From positions 3,720,001-3,784,000 of the forward strand of contig NZ_LT629750.1 in the NCBI RefSeq assembly GCF_900105125.1: a stretch of 64,000 nucleotides of DNA, given 5' to 3'. Under the pieces are notes generated by a model, which did not search any database, was not told the origin of the DNA, and worked only from the letters and a program-made list of their open reading frames with translations. This document shows, piece by piece, positions 57,262 to 64,000 of this stretch. Numbering within the stretch: position 1 is the first letter of the stretch; the number at the start of each line of letters is the position of its first letter. The stretch comes from Bradyrhizobium canariense. Its GTDB lineage: Bacteria > Pseudomonadota > Alphaproteobacteria > Rhizobiales > Xanthobacteraceae. The position numbers and the translations under genes were made by a program.

Positions 57262-57600
57262 ATGAGTCAGTATGCAACGAACAGGCAAACCGTCGGCGAA
57301 GCCGTCAGTGGCGGCGGACTTCTGGTTGTCGCGCAATGGGAAGCAAAGGAGGGAGAAGCCGACAAGGTTGCCGGAATTCTGGATCGCTTCCTTCCCGAGG
57401 CCCAGCGCGAGCCGGGCGCCAAGCTGTTCCTGATCGGCCGGAGCAAGGATAAGCCCGCGCAATTCCTGTTCTATGAACTGTTCGCCGACGAGGCGGCCTT
57501 CAAGGCGCATCAGGAGAGCGCGCATTTCAAGAACTTCATCGCCGGCGAGGCGCTGCCTCTGCTCGCCAAGCGGGAACGCGCGCAATATGTATTGCTGTAG
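57262..57600 (+). CDS. Antibiotic biosynthesis monooxygenase family protein
   Basis: 112 residues with AAGGAGC upstream. The ABM fold is visible: GGLLVVAQWEAKEGEADKVA, then AKLFLIGRSKDKPAQFLFYE and FADEAAFKAHQESAHFKNF with the conserved His. It is a dimeric cofactor-free quinol monooxygenase-like protein. The substrate is unknown. It is divergent from glcE and lies between glcE and glcD. Confidence 0.88.
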   Translation: MSQYATNRQTVGEAVSGGGLLVVAQWEAKEGEADKVAGILDRFLPEAQREPGAKLFLIGRSKDKPAQFLFYELFADEAAFKAHQESAHFKNFIAGEALPLLAKRERAQYVLL

Positions 57601-57841
57601 CCTTTGAGTGGCGCAGCCCGCTGATCCGAGGGTAGCGAAAACATCAAACAAGGCAAAGGAAGCAGGCCCGACGCCCAACGCTGGCGCAGGCTTCCTTTAC
57701 TCGCCTCGATCGCCGAGCGGATCCGTATAACAACGGAAATTCGGCAGGCGACGATCAAAGCCCGACTTTACGGAACATTCAGCTATTCCCTCCATATTTA
57801 ACCACCCGGCCAGAAGGCCCTCCAAACGCTCAGGATGAGCG

Positions 57842-58972
57842 ATGCTAGACGCAGGACTGTCAATCGCCGACGAAGTTGAGGCAGCCATCAGTGCTGGTTC
57901 AGCCGAAAAAAGTCTCGAAACGATCAAGCGTGTCACGGATCTGTTTCTGTTGTCCGCCGGCAGCCTCAATGGCGAGCAAATCGAGCTGTTCGACGATGTC
58001 CTCGAACGTCTGATCAAGACAATCGAAATTCGGGCGATCGTTGACGTCAGCGCCCGCATAGCTCTGGCTGAAGTGAGCACCCAACTGGCTGGCGTTTCAA
58101 AGGCCCCGCCTTTAGTCGTCCGGCGGCTTGCAAGGCATGATGAGATCGCGATTGCCGGCCCCGTCCTGACCGAATCTGCGCGTTTGGGCACCGAAGATCT
58201 GGTCGAACTCGCGGGCACCAAGAGCGAGCAGCATCTTCTGGCGATTTCAGGCCGCTGGTGGCTGGACGAGGTCGTTACAGACGCGCTCTTGGCCCGTCAC
58301 TATCCAGCCGTTAGTCGCCGTTTAATGAACAATCCCGGTGCGCGCGTTTCCGCGGCTGGATTCGCGACGGTGATTGCGCAGGCCGAAGCAGACCCCGAAC
58401 TTGCGGTCGAAACCGGAATTCGAGTCGATTTGCCGACGGCGCTCCGCCATCAGCTCTTGCGCAGTGCAACCGAAGCGGTTCGCTCGCGGCTGTTGTCGCG
58501 CGCGCCGCGCCACGTTTTCGAGGAAATCCGAAGCGCCATTGCGGCCGCGTCAGCGGCGGCAGATGGCGAGATGTCTAGGGTTCGTGACTTTGATACGGCC
58601 AAGCGCCTGGTGACGTCGCTGAAAAAGAGCGGCGAACTCAACGAGGCGGCGTTGTTCGGGTTCGCCAAGCAGCGAAGATATGAAGAGACCGTCGCCGCAC
58701 TTGCCGAGCTGTCGCGATCGACGGTCGATGTGATTCGCCCGCTGATGCAAAGCCTTCGCGATGACGGCGTTCTGATCCCCTGCAAGGCCGCGGAGCTCGG
58801 TTGGGAGACCGTGAGCGCGGTCCTGGAGAGCCGTTTTGTGAATGGCTCGATGGGACCGCACGAATTGGCCAAAGCAAAAAATCAGTTCGCCAAGCTGACC
58901 GCGGAAAACGCCCGTCGCCTGCTGAAGTTTTGGCAGGTTCGATCGTTCCCTTCCTCATCGAACGTCAATTGA
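57842..58972 (+). CDS. DUF2336 domain-containing protein
   Basis: 376 residues. The sequence is wholly helical, as in alphaproteobacterial DUF2336 proteins: KSLETIKRVTDLFLLSAGSL, IEIRAIVDVSARIALAEVST, and LARHDEIAIAGPVLTESARL, the typical xxDDxxIAxPVLxxS element. No membrane segment or signal peptide is seen. The function is unknown, possibly a HEAT-like signalling scaffold. It follows the monooxygenase gene and converges on glcD with a 41-bp gap. Confidence 0.88.
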   Translation: MLDAGLSIADEVEAAISAGSAEKSLETIKRVTDLFLLSAGSLNGEQIELFDDVLERLIKTIEIRAIVDVSARIALAEVSTQLAGVSKAPPLVVRRLARHDEIAIAGPVLTESARLGTEDLVELAGTKSEQHLLAISGRWWLDEVVTDALLARHYPAVSRRLMNNPGARVSAAGFATVIAQAEADPELAVETGIRVDLPTALRHQLLRSATEAVRSRLLSRAPRHVFEEIRSAIAAASAAADGEMSRVRDFDTAKRLVTSLKKSGELNEAALFGFAKQRRYEETVAALAELSRSTVDVIRPLMQSLRDDGVLIPCKAAELGWETVSAVLESRFVNGSMGPHELAKAKNQFAKLTAENARRLLKFWQVRSFPSSSNVN

Positions 58973-59013
58973 ATCAACAGACCTGCGCGCAAGCCCGATA
59001 AGCGTGCCCTCCG

Positions 59014-60507
59014 CTAGAACCGCGGAAGGTCGGGGAAAGCCAGCTTGCCGCCGTGCACATGCACGCGGCCAAGCTCGGCGCAGCGATGCAAGGTTGGAAA
59101 TACCTTGCCGGGGTTGAGCAGGCCCTGCGCGTCGAACGCGCATTTCAGCCGCTGCTGCTGATTGAGATCGATCTCGCTGAACATCTCCGGCATCAGGTCT
59201 CGCTTCTCGACGCCGACGCCATGTTCGCCGGTGAGCACGCCGCCGAGTTCGACGCAGCATCGCAGGATGTCCGCGCCAAAGGCCTCGGCCCGGTCCATCT
59301 CACCGGGCTTGTTGGCATCGTACAGGATCAGCGGATGCAGATTGCCGTCGCCAGCGTGGAACACGTTGGCGACGCCAAGACCGTACTTCTCGGAGAGATC
59401 GCGGATGCGCGCCAGCGCTTGCGGCAGCGCGCCGCGCGGGATGGTGCCGTCCATGCACAGATAATCCGGCGAGATCCGTCCGACCGCCGGAAATGCCGCC
59501 TTGCGGCCGGCCCAGAACAGATTGCGCTCGGTCTCCGAGTTGGAGATCTGGCACGTGGTCGAACCGCAGCCTTGCGCGATCGCCTCGACCCGCTTGATCA
59601 GCTCATCGACCTCGATACCGGGGCCATCGAGTTCGATGATCAGAAGCGCCTCGACGTCGAGCGGATAGCCGGCGTGCACAAAGGCTTCGGCGGCGTGGAT
59701 CGCAGGCTTATCCATCATTTCCATGCCGCCCGGAATGATCCCGGCGCCGATGATCCGCGCCACGCATTCGCCGGCCGCCTCGACTTGCGCGAAGCCGACC
59801 ATCAACGCCCGCGCGGTCTCCGGCTTCTGCAGGATCCGCACCGTGACCTCGGTGACGACGCCGAGCAGGCCTTCGGATCCGGTGATGATCCCCATCAAAT
59901 CGTAACCACTGGTCTCCGGCGACTTGCCGCCGATCCTGATGACTTCACCGGTGATCAGCACGAGTTCGCAGCCGAGCACATTGTTGGTGGTCATGCCGTA
60001 TTTCAGGCAGTGCACCCCGCCGGAATTCTCCGCGATATTGCCGCCGATCGAGCAGGCAATCTGCGACGAGGGATCGGGCGCGTAGTAGAATCCGGCATGC
60101 GCCACCGCCTGGCTGATGGCGAGATTGGTCACCCCGGGCTCGGTCACAACCACGCGGTTGTCGAAATCGATGTCGCGGATGCGCTTGAATTTACCCAACC
60201 CCAGCAGCACGCCATCGGCCAGCGGCAGCGAGCCGCCGGACAGCGAAGTACCGGAGCCACGCGGCACCACCTTGATGCCCTGCTCGAAGCAATATTTCAG
60301 GACCTGCGAGACTTGTTCAGTGGTGTCCGGCAGCACCACGACCATCGGCGGCTGTCGGTAGGCCATCAGCCCGTCGGACTCGTAGGGCAGCATTTCCGCC
60401 GGCTTGTCGATGACGCCCTCGCCCGGCACGATCGCACGCAGCGCCGCCACGATCGCATCGCGGCGTCCCAGCACCGCCTGATCCGGGGCAGGCATCATGA
60501 TCGTCAT
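59014..60507 (-). CDS. glcD: Glycolate oxidase FAD-linked catalytic subunit
   Basis: 497 residues from the ATG at 60507, preceded by AGGAGAAATCGAC; a longer start at 60579 is less likely. The FAD_binding_4 domain has VVPRGSGTSLSGGSLPLADG and GGNIAENSGGVHCLKYGMTT. The C-terminal FAD-oxidase C domain carries the active His-rich segments VANVFHAGDGNLHPLILYDA and GGVLTGEHGVGVEKRDLMPE. It oxidises glycolate or D-lactate and passes electrons to GlcE/GlcF. It is separated from glcEF by two oppositely oriented genes. Confidence 0.93.
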   Translation of the reverse strand: MTIMMPAPDQAVLGRRDAIVAALRAIVPGEGVIDKPAEMLPYESDGLMAYRQPPMVVVLPDTTEQVSQVLKYCFEQGIKVVPRGSGTSLSGGSLPLADGVLLGLGKFKRIRDIDFDNRVVVTEPGVTNLAISQAVAHAGFYYAPDPSSQIACSIGGNIAENSGGVHCLKYGMTTNNVLGCELVLITGEVIRIGGKSPETSGYDLMGIITGSEGLLGVVTEVTVRILQKPETARALMVGFAQVEAAGECVARIIGAGIIPGGMEMMDKPAIHAAEAFVHAGYPLDVEALLIIELDGPGIEVDELIKRVEAIAQGCGSTTCQISNSETERNLFWAGRKAAFPAVGRISPDYLCMDGTIPRGALPQALARIRDLSEKYGLGVANVFHAGDGNLHPLILYDANKPGEMDRAEAFGADILRCCVELGGVLTGEHGVGVEKRDLMPEMFSEIDLNQQQRLKCAFDAQGLLNPGKVFPTLHRCAELGRVHVHGGKLAFPDLPRF

Positions 60508-60735
60508 GTCGATTTCTCCTGACCCGCGTGAGGCGCAAGCGCATCCGCTGTCATCAATTTGCTGTAGCAAATCAAGCATGTCTGGGCCGTTTTGGGTAGC
60601 TGTCCAAAGGATCGGCGGAGCTTGTCACCTATGCGGCCGGACCATGAAACCCGAACCGGGTTTCACGGCTTGTCGATCGCAAGCCCACCATGCCACAAAC
60701 GGTCCTGAAGCCATTCGAACCATGAAGAGCACACC

Positions 60736-61128
60736 ATGAAAAAACTAACCCTGAGCGCGCTGGTCGTCATCGCATCGTCCGTAGCCGCGTCAGCCGCGCT
60801 GGCGCAGGACGCTGCGGCCGGCAAGACGTCGTTCAACAAATGCCTGCCCTGCCACGCCATCGGCGAAGGCTCCAGGAACAAGGTAGGTCCGGAACTCAAC
60901 GGGCTCGATGGCCGCAAGTCCGGCACTGCGCCGGACTACTCCTATTCGGATGCCAACAAGAATTCAGGCATCACCTGGAACGAGGCTGAGTTCAAGGATT
61001 ACATCAAGGATCCGAAAGCGAAAGTTCCGGGCACCAAAATGGCCTTTGCCGGCATCAAGAACGAAAAGGAGATCAACGATCTCTGGGCCTATGTGTCGCA
61101 ATACGACAAGGACGGAAAAACGAAGTAG
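60736..61128 (+). CDS. Class I c-type cytochrome
   Basis: 130 residues. A signal peptide (LTLSALVVIASSVAASAALA-QD) targets the periplasm. Heme c is bound at KCLPCHAIGEG (CxxCH), and the distal Met is likely that in GTKMAFAGIKNEKE. Length and the NKVGPELNGLDGRKSGT segment match cytochrome c2-like soluble carriers. A bidirectional terminator lies at 61151-61179. Confidence 0.95.
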   Translation: MKKLTLSALVVIASSVAASAALAQDAAAGKTSFNKCLPCHAIGEGSRNKVGPELNGLDGRKSGTAPDYSYSDANKNSGITWNEAEFKDYIKDPKAKVPGTKMAFAGIKNEKEINDLWAYVSQYDKDGKTK

Positions 61129-61150
61129 CGCTCTCCCTGCCGCCGACATC

Positions 61151-61179
61151 AAAACTCCGCAACTTCGCGCGGAGTTTTT
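61151..61179. terminator. Bidirectional terminator between cytochrome c and lysR genes
   Basis: AAAACTCCGC (61151-61160) and GCGGAGTTTT (61169-61178) form a 10-bp stem with an 8-base loop, followed by TTTTTCTTCT. It serves the convergent cytochrome gene and LysR gene. Confidence 0.85.
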
Positions 61180-61189
61180 CTTCTGTCCC

Positions 61190-62083
61190 TTACTCCGTCC
61201 GAAACGGCCGCGCCGCCTCGACGGCCCAATCACGGAGTAATGTGAGGAGATGAAGGTTGCGGGCGTTGGGAAGGTGAACGAAATAATATCCGGTTTGAAG
61301 CTGTAACGGACATTCGGCCAGCGTCTTCAATCTGCCTTCAGTGACCGGCGTCGCGATATAGGCCATGTCCATCAGCGCGACGCCGGCGCCTGCCATCGCA
61401 GCATCGAGCGCCTGTGCGCGCGTCTCCACCGTCAGCCATTTGATGCGGCGCCCGGCGAATGCACGGTCGTGTTTCTGCCAGCTCGACCAATCCATGAACC
61501 GCGATCGCGCCCGGATCAGCGGCGCGCCGGACCAACCTTGTTTGGCATTCGACGACAAGCGATCGGCGACATCGGGAGACGCGACAGGCATCAGCGTTTC
61601 CTCAAACAGCAGCGTTGAGGCAAGGCCCTTCCATGCGCCGCGCCCGTGACGAATGGCGCAATCCATCTCCTCCTTTTTCAGATCGACAGGTCTCGTCGTG
61701 GTGAAGATCGCGACCTCGATCTGCGGGTGCTGTGCCTGGAAGATCGGAATGCGCGGGATCAGCCAATGCGATGCGAAGGTCGCCACCGTACTCAGCCGGA
61801 TCTGCCCGCGGTCCCGCCGAAACGGCTGAACCGCTGTCTCTATCCGATCGAGCGCGTCGCCCACGCTTGCAAGCAGCCTCTCCCCGTCCTCGGTGAGCGC
61901 GATCCGCCGGCCCGCTTTGCGCACCAGCGCCACGCCAAGCTGCTTTTCCAGCGCGGCAATCCGATGCGACAGCGCCGATCGGGTAACGCCGAGATGCTCG
62001 GCGGCTTCGGTCAGGGTGCCGCATGTCGCGAACAGCGAAAGCGCCGAGAGCGCGCGCGCCGACGGCTGGGCGGATCGTCCCAT
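61190..62083 (-). CDS. LysR-family transcriptional regulator
   Basis: 297 residues from the ATG at 62083, with AAAGAG upstream. The N-terminal winged HTH is clear: ARALSALSLFATCGTLTEAA, LGVTRSALSHRIAALEKQLG, VALVRKAGRRIALTEDGERL. The substrate-binding domain begins near RDRGQIRLSTVATFASHWLI and has the GcvA-type layout. It is divergent from the DinB gene. The perfect dyad at 62094-62122 lies just upstream of its start and is a likely autoregulatory site. Confidence 0.93.
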   Translation of the reverse strand: MGRSAQPSARALSALSLFATCGTLTEAAEHLGVTRSALSHRIAALEKQLGVALVRKAGRRIALTEDGERLLASVGDALDRIETAVQPFRRDRGQIRLSTVATFASHWLIPRIPIFQAQHPQIEVAIFTTTRPVDLKKEEMDCAIRHGRGAWKGLASTLLFEETLMPVASPDVADRLSSNAKQGWSGAPLIRARSRFMDWSSWQKHDRAFAGRRIKWLTVETRAQALDAAMAGAGVALMDMAYIATPVTEGRLKTLAECPLQLQTGYYFVHLPNARNLHLLTLLRDWAVEAARPFRTE

Positions 62084-62093
62084 GAGCTCTTTC

Positions 62094-62122
62094 CCAATTG
62101 GTGAGATATTTTCACCAATTGG
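62094..62122. promoter_or_regulatory. Perfect 11-bp dyad between lysR and dinB-like genes
   Basis: CCAATTGGTGA (62094-62104) and TCACCAATTGG (62112-62122) are exact inverted repeats with a 7-bp spacer. The site sits in the short divergent gap, 11 bases from the lysR ATG and 51 from the dinB ATG. It fits a LysR-type operator. Confidence 0.7.
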
Positions 62123-62172
62123 ACGCTGCGGGCAAGCTATCATCCGTGATCGATGCAAAAGGGAACAGCACG

Positions 62173-62688
62173 ATGGGAATCCATAACGTCCGGCAGCTCT
62201 CTGATTATAATCACTGGGCCAACCTCAGGCTTTATGCCGCGGCGCTGGAAATGCCGGAGCAGCAATATCGCCGCCCAACCGGGGTTTTCTTCGGCAGCCT
62301 GCACGGAACGCTGAATCACCTGCTGCTGACCGATCGTATCTGGCTAAAGCGATTGACCGGCACCGGCGAGCATCCCGACCGCCTCAACGCCATCCTGTAC
62401 GACGATCGCCGGGATCTTCTGCGCGCCCGGATCGCGGAAGACGCGCGTTTGAACGATCTCGTCAGAGGCTATACCGACGCAGATCTCGCCAAAGCCGTCT
62501 CCTATCAGACGACGTCAGGCAAGCCCTACAGCCAGCCGCTGCAGGATATCCTGGCTCATCTCTTCAACCATCAGACCCACCACCGTGGCCAGGCGCATGC
62601 GTGCATCTCGATCGTCACCGGAGGCGAGCCGCCGACCCTCGACCTGCTGGCCTTTCAGCGCGGCGTCCCCGCGCCAAATCTGACGTAA
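62173..62688 (+). CDS. DinB family protein
   Basis: 171 residues from the ATG at 62173; a GTG at 62098 is in frame but would cover the operator. A four-helix DinB fold is clear: VRQLSDYNHWANLRLYAAAL with the first His, FFGSLHGTLNHLLLTDRIWL with two His, and LFNHQTHHRGQAHA with the HxxxHR metal site. Proteins of this fold bind metal and can act as thiol-dependent S-transferases. Its role is unknown. It is divergent from the LysR gene and may be its target. Confidence 0.9.
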   Translation: MGIHNVRQLSDYNHWANLRLYAAALEMPEQQYRRPTGVFFGSLHGTLNHLLLTDRIWLKRLTGTGEHPDRLNAILYDDRRDLLRARIAEDARLNDLVRGYTDADLAKAVSYQTTSGKPYSQPLQDILAHLFNHQTHHRGQAHACISIVTGGEPPTLDLLAFQRGVPAPNLT

Positions 62689-62710
62689 GGTTGCGAAACC
62701 TGTATCGCCC

Positions 62711-63394
62711 TTAGGCTACAATTTTCCCGCCCGGCATCACCGCGCGAAACTCGACACCGTGCAGATGGATCGTCGGAGCCATTCCGAAATGGTTGCCGCC
62801 GAATACCTCGATGCGGCGGTCGAACTCATCCTTGGCAATGTCGAGAGGGATGTCGCAGATGCTCTGGTAGCTGCGCCGAGAATATTTCCGGGCGCCCCAT
62901 TCCAACGGAAGCGTTGGTGGCGGCGCGGCGTCTGTCGCGAGCCACTTCGCCATGCGCCAGAACAATTGCGCCAGATGCGCATAGGCCAACCCCTCCAGCC
63001 CGAGGACGGAGATATTGGCTGGAATGGGAAACAGGGCGACATCAACGATCGGTCCGGCATCGACCTGTTCGACCATGACGTGAGCTGTCACGCCAAATTC
63101 AGTTTCCCGATTATAGAGCGCAAAATGAGAAGGCGCCCATCCGGGATAGCTGGGCGGACCGGGATGAAAATTGAAGGCGCCGTAGCCCAGCCGATTAAGG
63201 ACACTCACCGGAACAATTTCCGGCGTCACGAACGCGACCAGCCGGGAGCGCCGAAGCAATTCGGAATTCAGAAAGGTCAGATCGGCGGAGGTCCTGACCG
63301 GTATCACCTTGAGAAACGGATTGTGTCCAAGCAGGAGGTGCGGCAGCACGTGTTGCTCGGCCTCGCCCGAAAGCAGAATGATCGTGTCGAACAT
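62711..63394 (-). CDS. Formyltransferase-domain protein (Fmt-like)
   Basis: 227 residues from the ATG at 63394. The formyl-transferase-N fold includes YGAFNFHPGPPSYPGWAPSH, giving the catalytic Asn and His, and VTAHVMVEQVDAGPIVDVAL, with the Asp. It lacks the C-terminal tRNA-binding domain of methionyl-tRNA formyltransferase. Enzymes of this kind formylate sugar nucleotides or other amines with 10-formyl-tetrahydrofolate. The true acceptor is unknown. It converges on the DinB gene with a 22-bp gap. Confidence 0.8.
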   Translation of the reverse strand: MFDTIILLSGEAEQHVLPHLLLGHNPFLKVIPVRTSADLTFLNSELLRRSRLVAFVTPEIVPVSVLNRLGYGAFNFHPGPPSYPGWAPSHFALYNRETEFGVTAHVMVEQVDAGPIVDVALFPIPANISVLGLEGLAYAHLAQLFWRMAKWLATDAAPPPTLPLEWGARKYSRRSYQSICDIPLDIAKDEFDRRIEVFGGNHFGMAPTIHLHGVEFRAVMPGGKIVA

Positions 63395-63560
63395 CGTCTG
63401 TGATTCTTGTGTTGGACACCCGGACGATGAAGCCGACAACCTTAATGAAATCTTCTTATTTGCTGTCGGCTATGTTGCCTCGCGTTGCGCGGATCGGCTC
63501 AGAAAGATTTGGAAACAAAAATCTCTCTGATCTGATCCTTACGATGTCAGGTCGTTCCCC

Positions 63561-64000
63561 TCACGCGCGCTTGAGCTCGGTGGTATGGAACGGCTCGAGC
63601 GTATCGATATCGCTGACCGGCTGGGTCTTTTGATTCCATTTGAAATAGCGGAGCGTTATCGTCTCCGGCGCGAAGTCGATCAGCAGAAAGCCGTTTTCCT
63701 CGATCGGCGTAACCGTTTCCTGCATATCCAGATGCTGAGGCGGCTTGGGACCGACCCCGCGGAATTCAGACGCCCAACCGCCCGTGCTCGTCCCCAGCGT
63801 ACCCGGCAGCACCGTGATCACGGGATTGTGTGAGAAATCGAGCTGGCCGCTGCGCATCATTCGTCCCTCGGCGGTCGCGTGCAGATCGCCGCTGACGACA
63901 AGCGGAATACGGCCCGGCATCTCCGAAAGCGCTTGCATGAGACGGTCATGCTGCGAAAGCCAGCCTCTCTGCCAATAGGGCTTGGGCTTCGCCTCTGACA
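63561..64000 (-). CDS. Metallophosphoesterase/PhoD-like phosphatase, N-terminus outside window
   Basis: The frame enters from the right edge without a start, and 146 codons with the stop are in the window. The segment IPLVVSGDLHATAEGRMMRS has the metal-binding SGDxH motif, and ITVLPGTLGTSTGGWASEF follows. The end LLIDFAPETITLRYFKWNQK is a typical C-terminal beta strand. This fits the C-terminal part of alkaline phosphatase D or another metallophosphoesterase. No direct evidence for a specific substrate. Confidence 0.7.
   Translation of the reverse strand, partial: SEAKPKPYWQRGWLSQHDRLMQALSEMPGRIPLVVSGDLHATAEGRMMRSGQLDFSHNPVITVLPGTLGTSTGGWASEFRGVGPKPPQHLDMQETVTPIEENGFLLIDFAPETITLRYFKWNQKTQPVSDIDTLEPFHTTELKRA

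Noticed and set aside
59053..60522. 489-codon plus-strand frame opposite glcD
   Set aside because: It is the antisense shadow of glcD, with a His/Asp/Arg-rich composition typical of such frames and no recognisable motif.
62098..62172. GTG-started extension of the DinB-family gene
   Set aside because: It would run through the LysR dyad, and the family start at 62173 fits better.

Overview
The window is high-GC alphaproteobacterial chromosome, most likely Bradyrhizobium or a close Bradyrhizobiaceae/Nitrobacteraceae relative such as Rhodopseudomonas. This rests on gene content and order: a tldE / cysQ-like / DUF4170 / DUF374 / waaA / lpxK lipid A operon, hisZ-hisG with a 325-residue HisG, DUF2093, DUF2076, DUF2336 and DUF6101-type small genes, alphaproteobacterial CheZ, a CIRCE-controlled groESL, and palindromic dispersed repeats of the kind scattered through Bradyrhizobium genomes. 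I saw no rRNA, tRNA, CRISPR array, phage or plasmid replication gene. Most of the window reads as core chromosome; the clearest accessory element is one IS5-type insertion sequence.

Layout. 0-5 kb: an SMP-30/gluconolactonase-like gene cut by the left edge, an AraC-GyrI regulator, an orphan branched-chain-type ABC binding protein, an enolase-superfamily dehydratase/racemase, and two small unknowns. 5-10.6 kb: cupin, glutathione S-transferase, intracellular PHA depolymerase, a fluoroacetate-dehalogenase-type hydrolase with all signature residues, and an acyl-CoA dehydrogenase whose stop codon lies inside the IS target duplication. 10.6-16 kb: the IS, a methyltransferase overlapping an unknown 164-residue gene, and a very large zinc-ribbon / class III cyclase / AAA / TPR signalling protein. 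16-25 kb: purD, a hydrolase / membrane protein / winged-helix regulator operon with a candidate operator, xseA, a dienelactone-hydrolase-like protein lacking its nucleophile, DUF2093, a lipid A acyltransferase, and a B12-binding radical SAM protein.

25-42 kb: the lipid A/Kdo operon on the minus strand, DUF6101, ubiA, a secreted proline-rich protein, rsmE, hisZ-hisG, a GT2 glycosyltransferase overlapping a ChbG/HpnK-type deacetylase, DUF2076, an L,D-transpeptidase and CheZ. 42-54 kb: a lipoprotein, groES-groEL with a palindromic repeat cluster between them, an unknown secreted protein, a CrtI-like oxidoreductase, a META-like protein, a lactate/glycolate permease, an ABC_membrane_2 ABC transporter, a TorF-like porin and a lysine/alanine-rich histone-H1-like protein. 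54-64 kb: glcF-glcE, a small monooxygenase, DUF2336, glcD, cytochrome c, a LysR regulator divergent from a DinB-fold gene across a perfect 11-bp dyad, a formyltransferase-like protein, and a phosphatase fragment at the right edge.

Functional links: lipid A assembly (lpxL-like, lpxK, waaA, DUF374), glycolate/lactate oxidation (permease plus GlcD/E/F), histidine biosynthesis entry (HisZG), protein folding (GroESL under CIRCE), and carbon-reserve mobilisation (PhaZ with an acyl-CoA dehydrogenase nearby). No window-scale novel system is obvious. The best candidates for new biology are the methyltransferase/unknown pair beside the IS, the dyad-controlled hydrolase operon, the GT2-deacetylase pair, the unassigned radical SAM protein, and the two conserved unknowns inside the lipid A operon.
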